A stretch of 64,000 bases of DNA. It comes from Xanthobacteraceae bacterium. GTDB taxonomy: Bacteria; Pseudomonadota; Alphaproteobacteria; Rhizobiales; Xanthobacteraceae. This document shows positions 17,829 through 25,394 of the stretch, piece after piece. The stretch lies in NCBI GenBank assembly GCA_029266425.1, contig JAQSWY010000001.1:299344-363343 (forward strand). Direction: 5' to 3'. The notes below the pieces were generated by a model that did no database searches, was not told where the DNA came from, and saw only the letters and a program-made list of their open reading frames with translations. The first letter of the stretch is position 1. Every line of letters begins with the position of its first letter. The translations under genes were made by a program, and so were the position numbers.

Positions 17829-18218
17829 ATGAAAATCATCGTTCACCAGGTGGATGGCGCATGGGTGCGCTTCCCCGGCACGCCGCAACTCGACCCGGCG
17901 GTCATTCTCGGCCTGCTGGCCGATGGCATCTGGGGCACTGACGATCTCGCCGAGCACGGGCTTGCGGTGGGCGATGAGCCCGATCCAGAGCCCGAGCCGT
18001 CGCCTCCGCCGCGGCGCCGGCTGCCCAAAAGCCTGGTGCAGGATCGGCTGATCGCCGCCGGCAAGCTCGATGCCGCCTATGCCGCGTTGACGGCGCACCC
18101 GGCATCCTTCGCCCGCTGGTTCGCACCGGACCATCCGGAAGTCTATGCCGACGATCCCGACGCGCTGGAGCTGCTCGCCGCGATCGGCGCCGACGCGGCG
18201 CAGGTGATGGCCGAATGA
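17829..18218 (+). CDS. Small tail-region protein with Pro/Glu linker
   Basis: A 129-residue protein; ATG 17829 is right after the previous stop. It has an N-terminal domain, an acidic-proline linker (DEPDPEPEPSPPPRRR) and a C-terminal helical domain rich in Ala, Asp and Tyr. Two-domain proteins with such linkers are common among tail-fibre chaperones and adaptors. No family is recognised. It overlaps the next gene by four bases. Confidence 0.6.
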   Translation: MKIIVHQVDGAWVRFPGTPQLDPAVILGLLADGIWGTDDLAEHGLAVGDEPDPEPEPSPPPRRRLPKSLVQDRLIAAGKLDAAYAALTAHPASFARWFAPDHPEVYADDPDALELLAAIGADAAQVMAE

Positions 18219-18994
18219 TCGAGCTTCCTCCGCCGCTCATCCTGCCCGAGCGCCCGGCGCTGGTGGTGCCCGGCCGCCGCCTGGTGACGCCGGCGGAGGC
18301 GCGCGGCATCGGCCACAATGGCGTGCCGTGTGAGGCCTTCATGCCCGGTGTGACCGGCGTGGTGGGGACGCAGGCGCCGCTGCTGCTCACCTATCTGCAG
18401 CGCGCCACGCCGAACAGCAACGATCTCTCCACCTATATTTTCTCAGGGCAGAACTTCGGGGCCGAAGCCTCCGATCGCTACCTCATCGCCTCGATCATCT
18501 CGACCGACAACCCCAATGCGCGATCGTTCATCTCGTGCTCCATCGGCGGGGTTGCCGCCACCAAGATGTTGAGCCTGGGAGAAGGTGCGGCAAGCTCCAA
18601 CGTGCTTGGCTTCTATGGGGCGCTGGTGCCAACCGGCACCAGTGGCGCGGTGTCGGTGACCTTTAATAGCACCATGCAGGTGTGCGGCCTCACCCTCTAT
18701 CGGGCAACCGGGCTCCGCTCGCTCACGCCGTTCGACAGCGATACCGTGAACACCGCGGCCACGCCGCTCACCCTGACCATCGATATCCCCTCGGGCGGCA
18801 TGGTGCTGGCGGCGGTATGGGGTGCAGTCGACACCCGAACGACCTGGACCAACGCCACCGAGAATGATGACGCCAACATCATTTCCGGCAGCAACAACTG
18901 GTCCAATGCTTCGGCATCCCGGCTCAATGCACAGACCGGACGTGCCGTGTCGAGCTCGGCGACCAGCCGCGGCCTGGCCGGCAGCTGGCGCTAG
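18215..18994 (+). CDS. Hypothetical tail-region protein
   Basis: A 259-residue, beta-rich protein with many Ser/Thr/Asn (YIFSGQNFGAEASDRYLI, VSVTFNSTMQVCGLTLYRATG). It looks like a lectin-type or fibre head domain. No catalytic motif is seen. Context is the host-recognition cluster between the tip protein and the tail spike. Confidence 0.6.
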   Translation: MIELPPPLILPERPALVVPGRRLVTPAEARGIGHNGVPCEAFMPGVTGVVGTQAPLLLTYLQRATPNSNDLSTYIFSGQNFGAEASDRYLIASIISTDNPNARSFISCSIGGVAATKMLSLGEGAASSNVLGFYGALVPTGTSGAVSVTFNSTMQVCGLTLYRATGLRSLTPFDSDTVNTAATPLTLTIDIPSGGMVLAAVWGAVDTRTTWTNATENDDANIISGSNNWSNASASRLNAQTGRAVSSSATSRGLAGSWR

Positions 18995-19004
18995 GAGATT
19001 GCTT

Positions 19005-19358
19005 ATGTCCTGCGGTGACGATTGGCCCATCATCTGGCGGCACCTGCCATGGGAAGAGGCGATGCCGCTGCGGCCCGTGCCCGGCGGCACGCTCGACCTC
19101 ACCGGCTACACGGTGGAGATCGGGCTAAAGAGCCTCGCCGATCCAGACGTGTCGCTCACCCTGACGACGGCCGACGGGACCATCGAGATCTATGAGCCGA
19201 TCGGCAATGCAACGCAGGACGCGGTGATCGTCACGCGCTGCCCGCAGGCGGCGATCGAGGCGCTGCCCTGGGGCGACTACGCCCAGGAGATCCGCACCGG
19301 CGTCGACGGCCTGATGACCGTCCTAGACGATCCTGCAACCCGCTACATCCGCGACTGA
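19005..19358 (+). CDS. Hypothetical phage protein
   Basis: A 117-residue protein; ATG 19005 has AGGAGA upstream. The beta-rich pattern (TLDLTGYTVEIGLKS, SLTLTTADGTIEIYEP, GDYAQEIRTGVDG) is like small Ig- or BppU-type tail proteins. The early WPIIWRHLPWEE is Trp-rich. No function can be assigned. Confidence 0.6.
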   Translation: MSCGDDWPIIWRHLPWEEAMPLRPVPGGTLDLTGYTVEIGLKSLADPDVSLTLTTADGTIEIYEPIGNATQDAVIVTRCPQAAIEALPWGDYAQEIRTGVDGLMTVLDDPATRYIRD

Positions 19359-19368
19359 CGGAGAAACC

Positions 19369-19884
19369 ATGACAAGGGTGATCATGGCACGCGGCGGCCC
19401 GCCCGGCCGGCGCGGCGACAAGGGCTATTCCGAGCTTTCCGGCGACGGCCCGCCGGCCGCCGATCTCGGCAATGTCGGCGATCACTACACCGACAATCTC
19501 GCGCTCGACCGCTGGGGGCCGAAGGATGCCGACGGCTGGGGGGATGCGCCTTCCGGCTCCTTCCTTGGCCCGCTGCTTATCGCCCGCGTGCCGGTGGCCG
19601 AGGTCGAAACCGGAGATTTCACCTTCGACCCCGCACTGCACCTCAACCGCATCGTGCCGGTCACCAAAGCCACCGAGCAGGTGATGACCTTGCCGGCCGA
19701 CGCTGAAGAGGGCGACGGCTGCACCGTGTTGCAGCGCGGCGCTGGCCGGGTGCGGTTCGTGCTCGAGGGCGGCGGCGCGCCCGGCAACGCGCACGGGCAC
19801 ACCCGGTCGCTCGGGCCGCATGCCCTTGTGACGTGCCTCTATGCCGATGGCGCCTGGACGATCGCGGGGAGTACCGAAGAATGA
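19369..19884 (+). CDS. Tail fibre-associated protein with collagen-like start
   Basis: A 171-residue protein. The start has a short collagen-like run (GGPPGRRGDKGYS), a trimerisation feature seen in phage fibres, followed by a domain with DNLALDRWGPKDADGWG. Its stop overlaps the tail-spike start by four bases (ATGA), so the two are co-translated and may assemble together. Confidence 0.6.
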   Translation: MTRVIMARGGPPGRRGDKGYSELSGDGPPAADLGNVGDHYTDNLALDRWGPKDADGWGDAPSGSFLGPLLIARVPVAEVETGDFTFDPALHLNRIVPVTKATEQVMTLPADAEEGDGCTVLQRGAGRVRFVLEGGGAPGNAHGHTRSLGPHALVTCLYADGAWTIAGSTEE

Positions 19885-21833
19885 TGCAGCTTGGTCTTGG
19901 GCTCGCCCTTGGAATGATGCGCGGCGTTGCCGGCGGCGGTGGTGTTACGCCCTGGTATGATCCAAGCGCCTTTGTCGACTATGGCTTCGCCGAGGGGAAG
20001 ATTTACGCCGGCGGCGTCGAAGGCAATATCGCAGCGCAACTGACGGCGGTGCGCGCCGGCACGAACGCGACGGCCAAGTCGAAGAACGGCAACATCGTCG
20101 ATTTTGCAGCGAACACCGCCCGTATCACCGATCGCGGCCTGGTCATCGAAGAGGCCTGGTCCTCGGAGGGTTGCAACACGAACCTGACGGGCGTCGTGAC
20201 CGGCAATCCCGGTACGCTGCCGGGCGGTATGTCGATCGATCTTCCGGCAGGAACGCTTGCCTATTCTGTCGTCGCGACGGGTACTTACCTCGGCGTCCCG
20301 ACGTTCGACCTGGCCTTTACGGGCGCGCCGGATGCCAACGGAACGATTCGGATCTACTTCGTTCCGAACAACAAGGTCGCCGCTGCCGGCACTGTGCGCG
20401 GCTTCACTCTGGCGCACATTGCCCTGGCGAATGGCAGCCTCGCCAATCTCGGCACCATGGCGCTCCGGCACGTCAATCTCACGGCCGCGTTTGCAGAGAT
20501 CGGCGGCTCAGTCGGCGTGCAGCTTGTGAAGCCGGATGCGCAGTTGCGGGATTACTTCGTTCCCGGCGGTTCTGGTGGCGGCAGCACGGCATGGATGCGC
20601 GGCGAACTCCAGATCCCCGTCACCGCTGGGGCCGCGGTGAACTTCACGCTTCGGCTCGGCGGCCTGGCTGTCGTCGAGCACAACAGCAACTTCGCCTTTG
20701 GCGGCCAGCTGATCCGCAGCGGCACGGCCGCGGCGACGCGCAATCTCGATGCCGTCACCAGCAACGTCGCCCCGCCCCAAGGGGCGCATGGCGGCGTGGT
20801 CGAATGGTGGGCATTGTCGGACGCGTGCTTTGGTCCATCCGGTGCGGTGACGGCGTTGTATATCGGCGACGGCACGCTCAACAATCGTGTGGTGGTCAAC
20901 CTGACGTCGGCCAATGCGCTTCAGGTTCGCTACCTCGTCGGGAACGTTGTGGTTGCGAGCTGCGAACTCGGCACCACCGGAGGGCAGAGACCCGGCAGCG
21001 TTGCCTGGACATTGACGCCAACCGAATTGAGGGCGTCCTTCAACGGGAGCCCCCAGGTCGTGACGGCGCATGCTTCGCCGATCCCTGTCTGGAGCGAGAC
21101 CCGCTTCGGCGCTAACCCTGGATCGATATTCGGTGCGTGCGTGCTCAAGCGGGTCACGCTCTACAATCGGGAGCTTACGGAAGCCGAGCTCCGCGCGCTC
21201 GCCTTCCGCGATCCGATGAACTTCGCGATCTGCCCAGGCGACAGCTTGAGCTACGGATGGCTCCCGGAATTCGAGGTGAACGGGCAGTCGGTTCGAAACT
21301 CTCTTGCCTATCCGGGGCAACTGGGCCTTGCGAGGGGCGGCGGGTTCCGGCAGTCCGGCCAGCCTGCCCTAAGCGCCCATTGCATCAATCTTGGAGTGTT
21401 CGGCGAGACGTCGACCCAGATCAGGACGCGGCTGCTGGCGGTCGGGTACGATCAGCGCTCCAAGTATTGCGTCATCTGGGCAGGGCAAAACAACGTCAAC
21501 GATCCGGCGACGGTTGTCGCTGATGTCGAGGCGATGGTTGCCTTCTGCGTCAGCATGGGCATGGACTACCGGGTGATGTCGCCAATATATCGGGTTGCTA
21601 CGACTGTTGCTGACCGCAATAACATCATCAGCATTCGGGGGCAGCAACAGACGCTATACGGCGAGCGGTGGATCGACCCGCTGGCAATCTGGCTGCCCTT
21701 TGCAGATCCGGTTCTGGATGCCGATGCAATCGCGATCGGCGCTTTGCCGAACACCTTGCAGATCCCGGATGGCCACCCGAACTCTCGCGCTTACGAGATC
21801 CTTGGGCAGGCTATCGATCAGTTGCTTCCATAG
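19881..21833 (+). CDS. Tail spike with LamG-like and SGNH hydrolase domains
   Basis: A 650-residue protein; ATG 19881 overlaps the previous stop, so it is preferred over 19833. Residues 1-300 are beta-rich, including a concanavalin/LamG-like part (LYIGDGTLNNRVVVNLTSA). Residues about 445-650 have the SGNH blocks: ICPGDSLSYGW (nucleophile Ser), the block II Gly in GVFGETS, IWAGQNNVND (block III Asn), and IPDGHPNSRAY with the catalytic His. SGNH esterases deacetylate surface polysaccharide, so it probably modifies the host capsule or O-antigen during adsorption. Confidence 0.82.
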   Translation: MMQLGLGLALGMMRGVAGGGGVTPWYDPSAFVDYGFAEGKIYAGGVEGNIAAQLTAVRAGTNATAKSKNGNIVDFAANTARITDRGLVIEEAWSSEGCNTNLTGVVTGNPGTLPGGMSIDLPAGTLAYSVVATGTYLGVPTFDLAFTGAPDANGTIRIYFVPNNKVAAAGTVRGFTLAHIALANGSLANLGTMALRHVNLTAAFAEIGGSVGVQLVKPDAQLRDYFVPGGSGGGSTAWMRGELQIPVTAGAAVNFTLRLGGLAVVEHNSNFAFGGQLIRSGTAAATRNLDAVTSNVAPPQGAHGGVVEWWALSDACFGPSGAVTALYIGDGTLNNRVVVNLTSANALQVRYLVGNVVVASCELGTTGGQRPGSVAWTLTPTELRASFNGSPQVVTAHASPIPVWSETRFGANPGSIFGACVLKRVTLYNRELTEAELRALAFRDPMNFAICPGDSLSYGWLPEFEVNGQSVRNSLAYPGQLGLARGGGFRQSGQPALSAHCINLGVFGETSTQIRTRLLAVGYDQRSKYCVIWAGQNNVNDPATVVADVEAMVAFCVSMGMDYRVMSPIYRVATTVADRNNIISIRGQQQTLYGERWIDPLAIWLPFADPVLDADAIAIGALPNTLQIPDGHPNSRAYEILGQAIDQLLP

Positions 21834-22038
21834 TGACGTTGCTGGGGGTGCGTTTGTACGCCGCCGGCAACTCGGTCTGCCTCATGATCCACGCGAAGAT
21901 CATGTCCACGTCGGCGATGTGCTGCGCGTCGGCGGTGGTGGGGTTCGCACGGAAAGCCTCGCGCAAACGAGCGGCGGCTTCGTGAACATCTTCGTCGGTC
22001 AAAATCTGATTGGCGAGGTGCATGCCGCAGCCGACCAC
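21811..22038 (-). CDS. Small hypothetical protein, reverse strand
   Basis: A 75-residue frame on the opposite strand after the tail spike, with a GTG start at 22038 and an internal ATG as alternative; neither has a strong ribosome binding site. The sequence is compact and helical (EAAARLREAFRANPTTADAQHIAD). It may be a moron or regulatory peptide. It overlaps the end of the spike gene by 23 bases. Confidence 0.4.
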   Translation of the reverse strand: MVGCGMHLANQILTDEDVHEAAARLREAFRANPTTADAQHIADVDMIFAWIMRQTELPAAYKRTPSNVTMEATDR

Positions 22039-22132
22039 ACGCGCAACGATCAGTCAATATGCTGGCACTTTCGAAGCTATTTGCCGCGATGCAATATCGC
22101 CGCTCGCGATTGCAGCGATGTGGAACAGGCTT

Positions 22133-22147
22133 GTTCTCATTTCGTTC
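22133..22147 (+). promoter_or_regulatory. Alphaproteobacterial LexA-type box
   Basis: GTTC-TCATTTC-GTTC is an exact GTTC-N7-GTTC direct repeat, the LexA operator form of alphaproteobacteria. It lies in a gap 38 bases before the ATG of the 22185 gene. If functional, the SOS response would induce this late block. The motif has only eight fixed bases, so one or two matches in a window this size are expected by chance. Confidence 0.45.
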
Positions 22148-22184
22148 TCATGGAATGATCCGGCCAAATTCACCGGAGACGATC

Positions 22185-22415
22185 ATGCCGAGCGAGCCAG
22201 TGCCCGCCGAACGCCCTTCTTTTGTCGGCAGCGATGAAGATGTCGATGCCGTCATCGAACTGTGCGAGGGCGATGCGCGGGCGGCGGTGCGGGTGCTGAT
22301 CCTGGCGAACGCCGCGCTCGAGGAGGAGTATGCCGCGCTCGAAGCGGAGGTTGAGGGCCTCGCACACGAAGTCTCGCGAGGCTATGTGCGGGCGAGGCGT
22401 CGCCCGCAGGGCTGA
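22185..22415 (+). CDS. Small coiled-coil phage protein
   Basis: A 76-residue acidic protein. ATG 22185 has CGGAGACG upstream and is preferred to an upstream in-frame start at 22059. The second half is a Leu/Ala/Glu coiled coil (LANAALEEEYAALEAEVEGLAHEV). It lies downstream of a LexA-type box. No family is recognised. Confidence 0.7.
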   Translation: MPSEPVPAERPSFVGSDEDVDAVIELCEGDARAAVRVLILANAALEEEYAALEAEVEGLAHEVSRGYVRARRRPQG

Positions 22416-22421
22416 GCCGCC

Positions 22422-22793
22422 ATGCTGGTCGACGAGATCATCTGCGTCGCGTGCCTGATGTGCCCGCACCGAACCTGGCTCCGGCGCTCGGAAGCCGGGC
22501 TCACCACCATCGACCAGCTGCGCCGCCGGCTGCGCTGCAAGGAGTGCGGCTCGAAGGCGGTGAGGATGGAGCGCCCGCAGCATATCGACCCTGAGGACCT
22601 TACCTATCTGGTGGCGACGCAGTTCCTGCCGACGAGCCCGCCCGAGACCGTGACCCGCTCGAAAAACATCATCATCGCCCGCGCCGCTTTCGATGCCGCC
22701 TGCCGCGAGTTTCCGCGACAGCGGGTCTACCTCGCGCACGGCATCCGCATCATCGCCGACAGCCGCAACCCGCCACCCGAGGCCGCCGAATGA
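22422..22793 (+). CDS. Small zinc-ribbon-like protein
   Basis: A 123-residue protein with four or more cysteines (CVACLMC near residues 9-15 and CKECG near 41-45), giving a plausible two-knuckle zinc ribbon. The rest is basic and helical. Proteins of this size and motif occur between tail and lysis genes in alphaproteobacterial prophages; function unknown. The stop overlaps the next ATG. Confidence 0.65.
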   Translation: MLVDEIICVACLMCPHRTWLRRSEAGLTTIDQLRRRLRCKECGSKAVRMERPQHIDPEDLTYLVATQFLPTSPPETVTRSKNIIIARAAFDAACREFPRQRVYLAHGIRIIADSRNPPPEAAE

Positions 22794-23050
22794 CGCTCAA
22801 GCCCGTACCGCTCCATAAGCACCCGCGTGTGCAGGCGGCGAAGCTCGACTGCCTCGCCATGTTGAAGGACATGGAGCGCCGCGTCCGCGCCGGCGAAATC
22901 GAAAGCATCGCTGCGGTGATGGTGACGCGCGACGGCCGGGCGCTGCATCAGCGCACCGAGGTGCATCGGATCGATGCTGTGCTCGGCGGCATCACGCGGC
23001 TTGAGCACGCGATCATCGCCGCCGCCGAGGATGTCGACGCGGCGGGCTGA
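22790..23050 (+). CDS. Small hypothetical phage protein
   Basis: An 86-residue helical protein overlapping the zinc-ribbon gene by four bases (ATGA). It contains MLKDMERRVRAGEIESIAAVMVTRDG, which resembles a small ligand-binding or regulatory module. No catalytic motif. Probably co-transcribed with the two preceding genes. Confidence 0.65.
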   Translation: MTLKPVPLHKHPRVQAAKLDCLAMLKDMERRVRAGEIESIAAVMVTRDGRALHQRTEVHRIDAVLGGITRLEHAIIAAAEDVDAAG

Positions 23051-23051
23051 A

Positions 23052-23294
23052 CTAGTTCGCCAGGCGTTTCCGAAACTCCGGCAGGGATTTGACGGCAAAG
23101 TCGATCAATTCGTCTTGGTTGCTAAGGTCCGCCTCTGCGCCTTCCATCAGGGCGATTGCTAGGCGCTGCCGAAGATCCTCACTGGGGAGCGATCCGGTCA
23201 GGCGGCAGGCGGCTTCCGTCGCGATATCAAGGCATTGCTGCAGGAAGACGACGGTCTCGGGATCATAGCCCTTGTTACGGAATGGCACGGCCAT
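23052..23294 (-). CDS. Small helical protein, related to the host copy at 58.3-58.5 kb
   Basis: An 80-residue protein on the reverse strand with TTGGAGAC before its ATG. It has YDPETVVFLQQCLDIATEAA at the start and LRQRLAIALMEGAEAD plus ELIDFAVKSLPEFR at the end. The same pattern (FDPETIMFLDECLD, then RRKLATAMIEG and ELIDFTLRALPAFR) is found in the broken gene at 58270-58508, so phage and host carry relatives of one family. Function unknown. Confidence 0.7.
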   Translation of the reverse strand: MAVPFRNKGYDPETVVFLQQCLDIATEAACRLTGSLPSEDLRQRLAIALMEGAEADLSNQDELIDFAVKSLPEFRKRLAN

Positions 23295-23360
23295 GTCTCC
23301 AAGGTAGGCCCCGGCGCCGAACTATCTGCGCAGTGCGAACCCTTCGCAAGATCACGTAAC

Positions 23361-23384
23361 GGCCGCCCTTCCGGGCGGCCTTTT
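23361..23384 (+). terminator. Rho-independent terminator before the lysis genes
   Basis: GGCCGCCC (23361-23368) and GGGCGGCC (23373-23380) form a perfect eight-base stem with a TTCC loop and four T residues. It separates the small-gene block from the lysis cassette. Confidence 0.7.
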
Positions 23385-23401
23385 CATTTCCGGAGCTTCG
23401 C

Positions 23402-23623
23402 ATGCGCCTCGTCGACAACTGGCAGGCGGTGCTCAAGCGCGCCTGGAGCGTCCGCTTGATCGCCGCGGCTGCTCTGCTGTCCGGCATTGAGGTGGTGCTG
23501 CCCTTCCTCAACGGCGCGCTGCCGATCCCGCCCGGCGCCTTCGCCGCGCTCTCCTTCTTCATCACCGCCGGCGCCCTGGCCGCCCGGCTGATCGCGCAAT
23601 CCAACATCGGGGACAAGTCATGA
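23402..23623 (+). CDS. Holin-like small membrane protein
   Basis: A 73-residue protein with two hydrophobic helices (IAAAALLSGIEVVLPFL and FAALSFFITAGALAARLI) and a basic N-terminus. It overlaps the lysozyme gene by four bases. Size, topology and position make it a class II holin or pinholin-like candidate that would depolarise the membrane and release the SAR lysozyme. Confidence 0.75.
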   Translation: MRLVDNWQAVLKRAWSVRLIAAAALLSGIEVVLPFLNGALPIPPGAFAALSFFITAGALAARLIAQSNIGDKS

Positions 23624-24069
23624 GCAGGCTGAAGAAGTCGGCCGCGGTTGCGGCTGTGTGCGCCACTTTCGTGACCGGATGGGAGGGGGTGCAGACTACC
23701 GCCTATCAGGACGTGGTCGGCGTGTGGACCGTGTGCGCTGGCGAGACGGAGGGCGTGAAGGAGGGCGACAGCTATTCGCTCGCCGAGTGCAAGGCGATGC
23801 TGGTGCGGCGCCTCGAGGACTATGCCGAGCCGATTGAGAAGTGCCTACCAGGCCTTCCCGACCAGCGGTTCATCGCGTTCACGTCTCTCGCCTACAACAT
23901 CGGCGCCAAGCGCGCGTGCAGCTCGACCGCAGCGAACCTGGTGCGGGCTGGCAAGATCCGCGAGGGCTGCGAAGCTTTCATGGCCTGGAACAAGGCCGGC
24001 GGCATCGTCTTCCGGGGCCTCACCCGCCGCCGCGCTGCCGAGCGCGAGCTTTGCCTGAAGGCAGTGTGA
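23620..24069 (+). CDS. SAR-type phage lysozyme (GH24)
   Basis: A 149-residue endolysin of the T4/P21 lysozyme family. The catalytic E-x8-D-x5-T triad is complete: Glu22 in GWEGVQ, Asp31 in YQDVVG and Thr37 in VWTVCAG. The N-terminus is a weak, Ala/Val-rich membrane segment (SAAVAAVCATFVTG) right before the active site, as in signal-anchor-release endolysins. Cys residues at 14, 39 and elsewhere could allow disulfide switching on release. Overlaps with the genes on both sides show a compact lysis cassette. Confidence 0.92.
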   Translation: MSRLKKSAAVAAVCATFVTGWEGVQTTAYQDVVGVWTVCAGETEGVKEGDSYSLAECKAMLVRRLEDYAEPIEKCLPGLPDQRFIAFTSLAYNIGAKRACSSTAANLVRAGKIREGCEAFMAWNKAGGIVFRGLTRRRAAERELCLKAV

Positions 24070-24554
24070 TGCTGGAGCTCAATTTTCTCGACGCCGCCGT
24101 CTCACTGCTGTGGGCGTGGGCGCAGGGGCTCGGCGCCGCCGCGCTGATCCTGCTCGGCCTCGCCCTCATCATCTATTCCACGATTCCGCGTGTCGTCTAT
24201 CGGCTGCTCGCCGCGCCGGCTGGCATCGCTGCCGTGGTGGCGGGGCTGTGGCTCGCCTTCAGCGCCCATGGCGAGGCGCGCTATCGCGCCGGCCTTACCG
24301 AGGAGCGGGGGCGCTGGCAGGCCGCCGCCGAGCGCGAGCGCCAGTTCCAGGCAGGCGCCCGCGCCGCCACCGAGCAGCTCGGCCGGCAATTCGTCGACGC
24401 CCTCAACACCCGCATGGCCGGCCTTGAACAGACGCAAAGGGAGATCCTCAGTGTGGCGCAGCAGGAAGACGACAAGCAGGTGCCTGACGGTTGCCGCGAC
24501 GTGTATCGAGGCCTTCCTCCTGGCGTCCTGCGGGGCCTCGACGCCATTCGCTGA
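24069..24554 (+). CDS. Inner-membrane spanin (Rz-like)
   Basis: A 161-residue protein; ATG 24069 overlaps the lysozyme stop. Two hydrophobic stretches (ALILLGLALIIYSTI, APAGIAAVVAGLWLAF) are followed by a long Arg/Ala/Glu/Gln periplasmic coiled coil (ERGRWQAAAERERQFQAGAR). This fits an i-spanin. The o-spanin gene is partly embedded in its 3' end in the +1 frame, the classic Rz/Rz1 arrangement. Confidence 0.75.
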   Translation: MLELNFLDAAVSLLWAWAQGLGAAALILLGLALIIYSTIPRVVYRLLAAPAGIAAVVAGLWLAFSAHGEARYRAGLTEERGRWQAAAERERQFQAGARAATEQLGRQFVDALNTRMAGLEQTQREILSVAQQEDDKQVPDGCRDVYRGLPPGVLRGLDAIR

Positions 24555-24795
24555 GCGACCGAACCTCGCCACCATCCCGGCTGGCCTCACCACCACGGTG
24601 GACGGCCCGGCGCCCGGCCTCGCCCAAGCGACGGGATCGGTATCGAAGCAGACCGCAATCCATGCCGCCGACCGGCAGAATCTTGCCGTATGCAAGGGGC
24701 GGCTCGATGGCCTAATCGGCGTGGTGATGACGGAACGCGCCATCTTGGCCGCCGGGCCGGACGCCGCGCGATCGGCCAGCCAGAGGGCGCGCTGA
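24451..24795 (+). CDS. Outer-membrane spanin lipoprotein (Rz1-like)
   Basis: A 114-residue frame starting at GTG 24451 inside the Rz-like gene, with GGAG a few bases upstream. The N-terminus is basic, then AFLLASCGAS provides a lipobox (L-A-S-Cys). The mature part is Pro/Ala/Thr-rich, as expected for an o-spanin. Overlap with an i-spanin in another frame is the strongest evidence. Its stop overlaps the next ATG. Confidence 0.72.
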   Translation: MWRSRKTTSRCLTVAATCIEAFLLASCGASTPFAERPNLATIPAGLTTTVDGPAPGLAQATGSVSKQTAIHAADRQNLAVCKGRLDGLIGVVMTERAILAAGPDAARSASQRAR

Positions 24796-25076
24796 TGCAG
24801 GACGAAATCCGGGAATCCGTCGTCGTGTCGATCTCGCGTTCCGAACTCGAGGCCATGCTGGAACGAGCCGTCGTCAATGGCCTCGCCGATGCCGGGCTGT
24901 TCATTGAGGACAGCGAGGACAGGAAGGAGGCACGAGCGGACTTCACGTTCGTGCGCCGCATGCGCCGCGCCTTCGACGGGGCGGCATCCAAGATCGGCGG
25001 CGCCGTCCTGCTCGCGGTCGCCGGCGGGTTCTTCTACCTGCTCTCGCTTGGCGCCAAGGCGCTGATGGGCAAGTGA
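24795..25076 (+). CDS. Small C-terminally anchored lysis-region protein
   Basis: A 93-residue protein; ATG 24795 overlaps the spanin stop (TGATG). Residues 1-60 are acidic and helical, and a single hydrophobic segment (GGAVLLAVAGGFFYLLSLGA) ends in a short basic tail. It could be a second holin or an antiholin. No family is recognised with confidence. Confidence 0.65.
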   Translation: MQDEIRESVVVSISRSELEAMLERAVVNGLADAGLFIEDSEDRKEARADFTFVRRMRRAFDGAASKIGGAVLLAVAGGFFYLLSLGAKALMGK

Positions 25077-25104
25077 GCGAGCCTGCCGTCTCGATACGCC
25101 CGGC

Positions 25105-25265
25105 ATGCTGATCGTCTCCCGAGGCGCCTGCGTGGAGATCGGTACCCCGACGAGGTGGAGGCCTTCGCCGCCGATCTGATCAAGGCGGCTCGGGATGCAC
25201 GGCATCCGGCGCCGGCCACTAAGCAAGAGATCGCGCCTCAGGCGCAACGGGAAGCCGCTGAATGA
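25105..25265 (+). pseudogene. Small phage gene broken by a one-base deletion
   Basis: ATG 25105 opens MLIVSRGACVEI and soon stops. One base is missing near 25140-25145 (within GATCGGTAC). In the next frame the sequence continues YPDEVEAFAADLIKAARDAR and ends QREAAE-stop at 25265. The two parts read as one 53-54-residue protein if one base is restored. It follows the lysis cassette and precedes its terminator. It may be a real pseudogene or a base-call error. Confidence 0.5.
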
Positions 25266-25322
25266 CCGTCTGGCGGTGACGTGCCGTGCCTGCCCTCCTT
25301 GGGCGTTTCCTCCTGCGACTTG

Positions 25323-25360
25323 CCCGCCTCTCCTTCGGGAGGGGCGGGGCCATTTTTTTT
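25323..25360 (+). terminator. Strong terminator at the end of the phage late region
   Basis: An 11-base stem, CCCGCCTCTCC and GGAGGGGCGGG (one T-G wobble), closes a TTCG tetraloop and is followed by eight T residues a few bases later. It marks the end of the late transcript and the border to the AT-richer cargo genes. Confidence 0.85.
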
Positions 25361-25394
25361 GTGCTACCAAGAGTTGCCTGAAGGGAGGGGTATC

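Noticed and set aside
24102..25370. Reverse-strand reading frame of 422 codons
   Set aside because: Opposite the spanin genes and running through the terminator; composition is typical of shadow frames.
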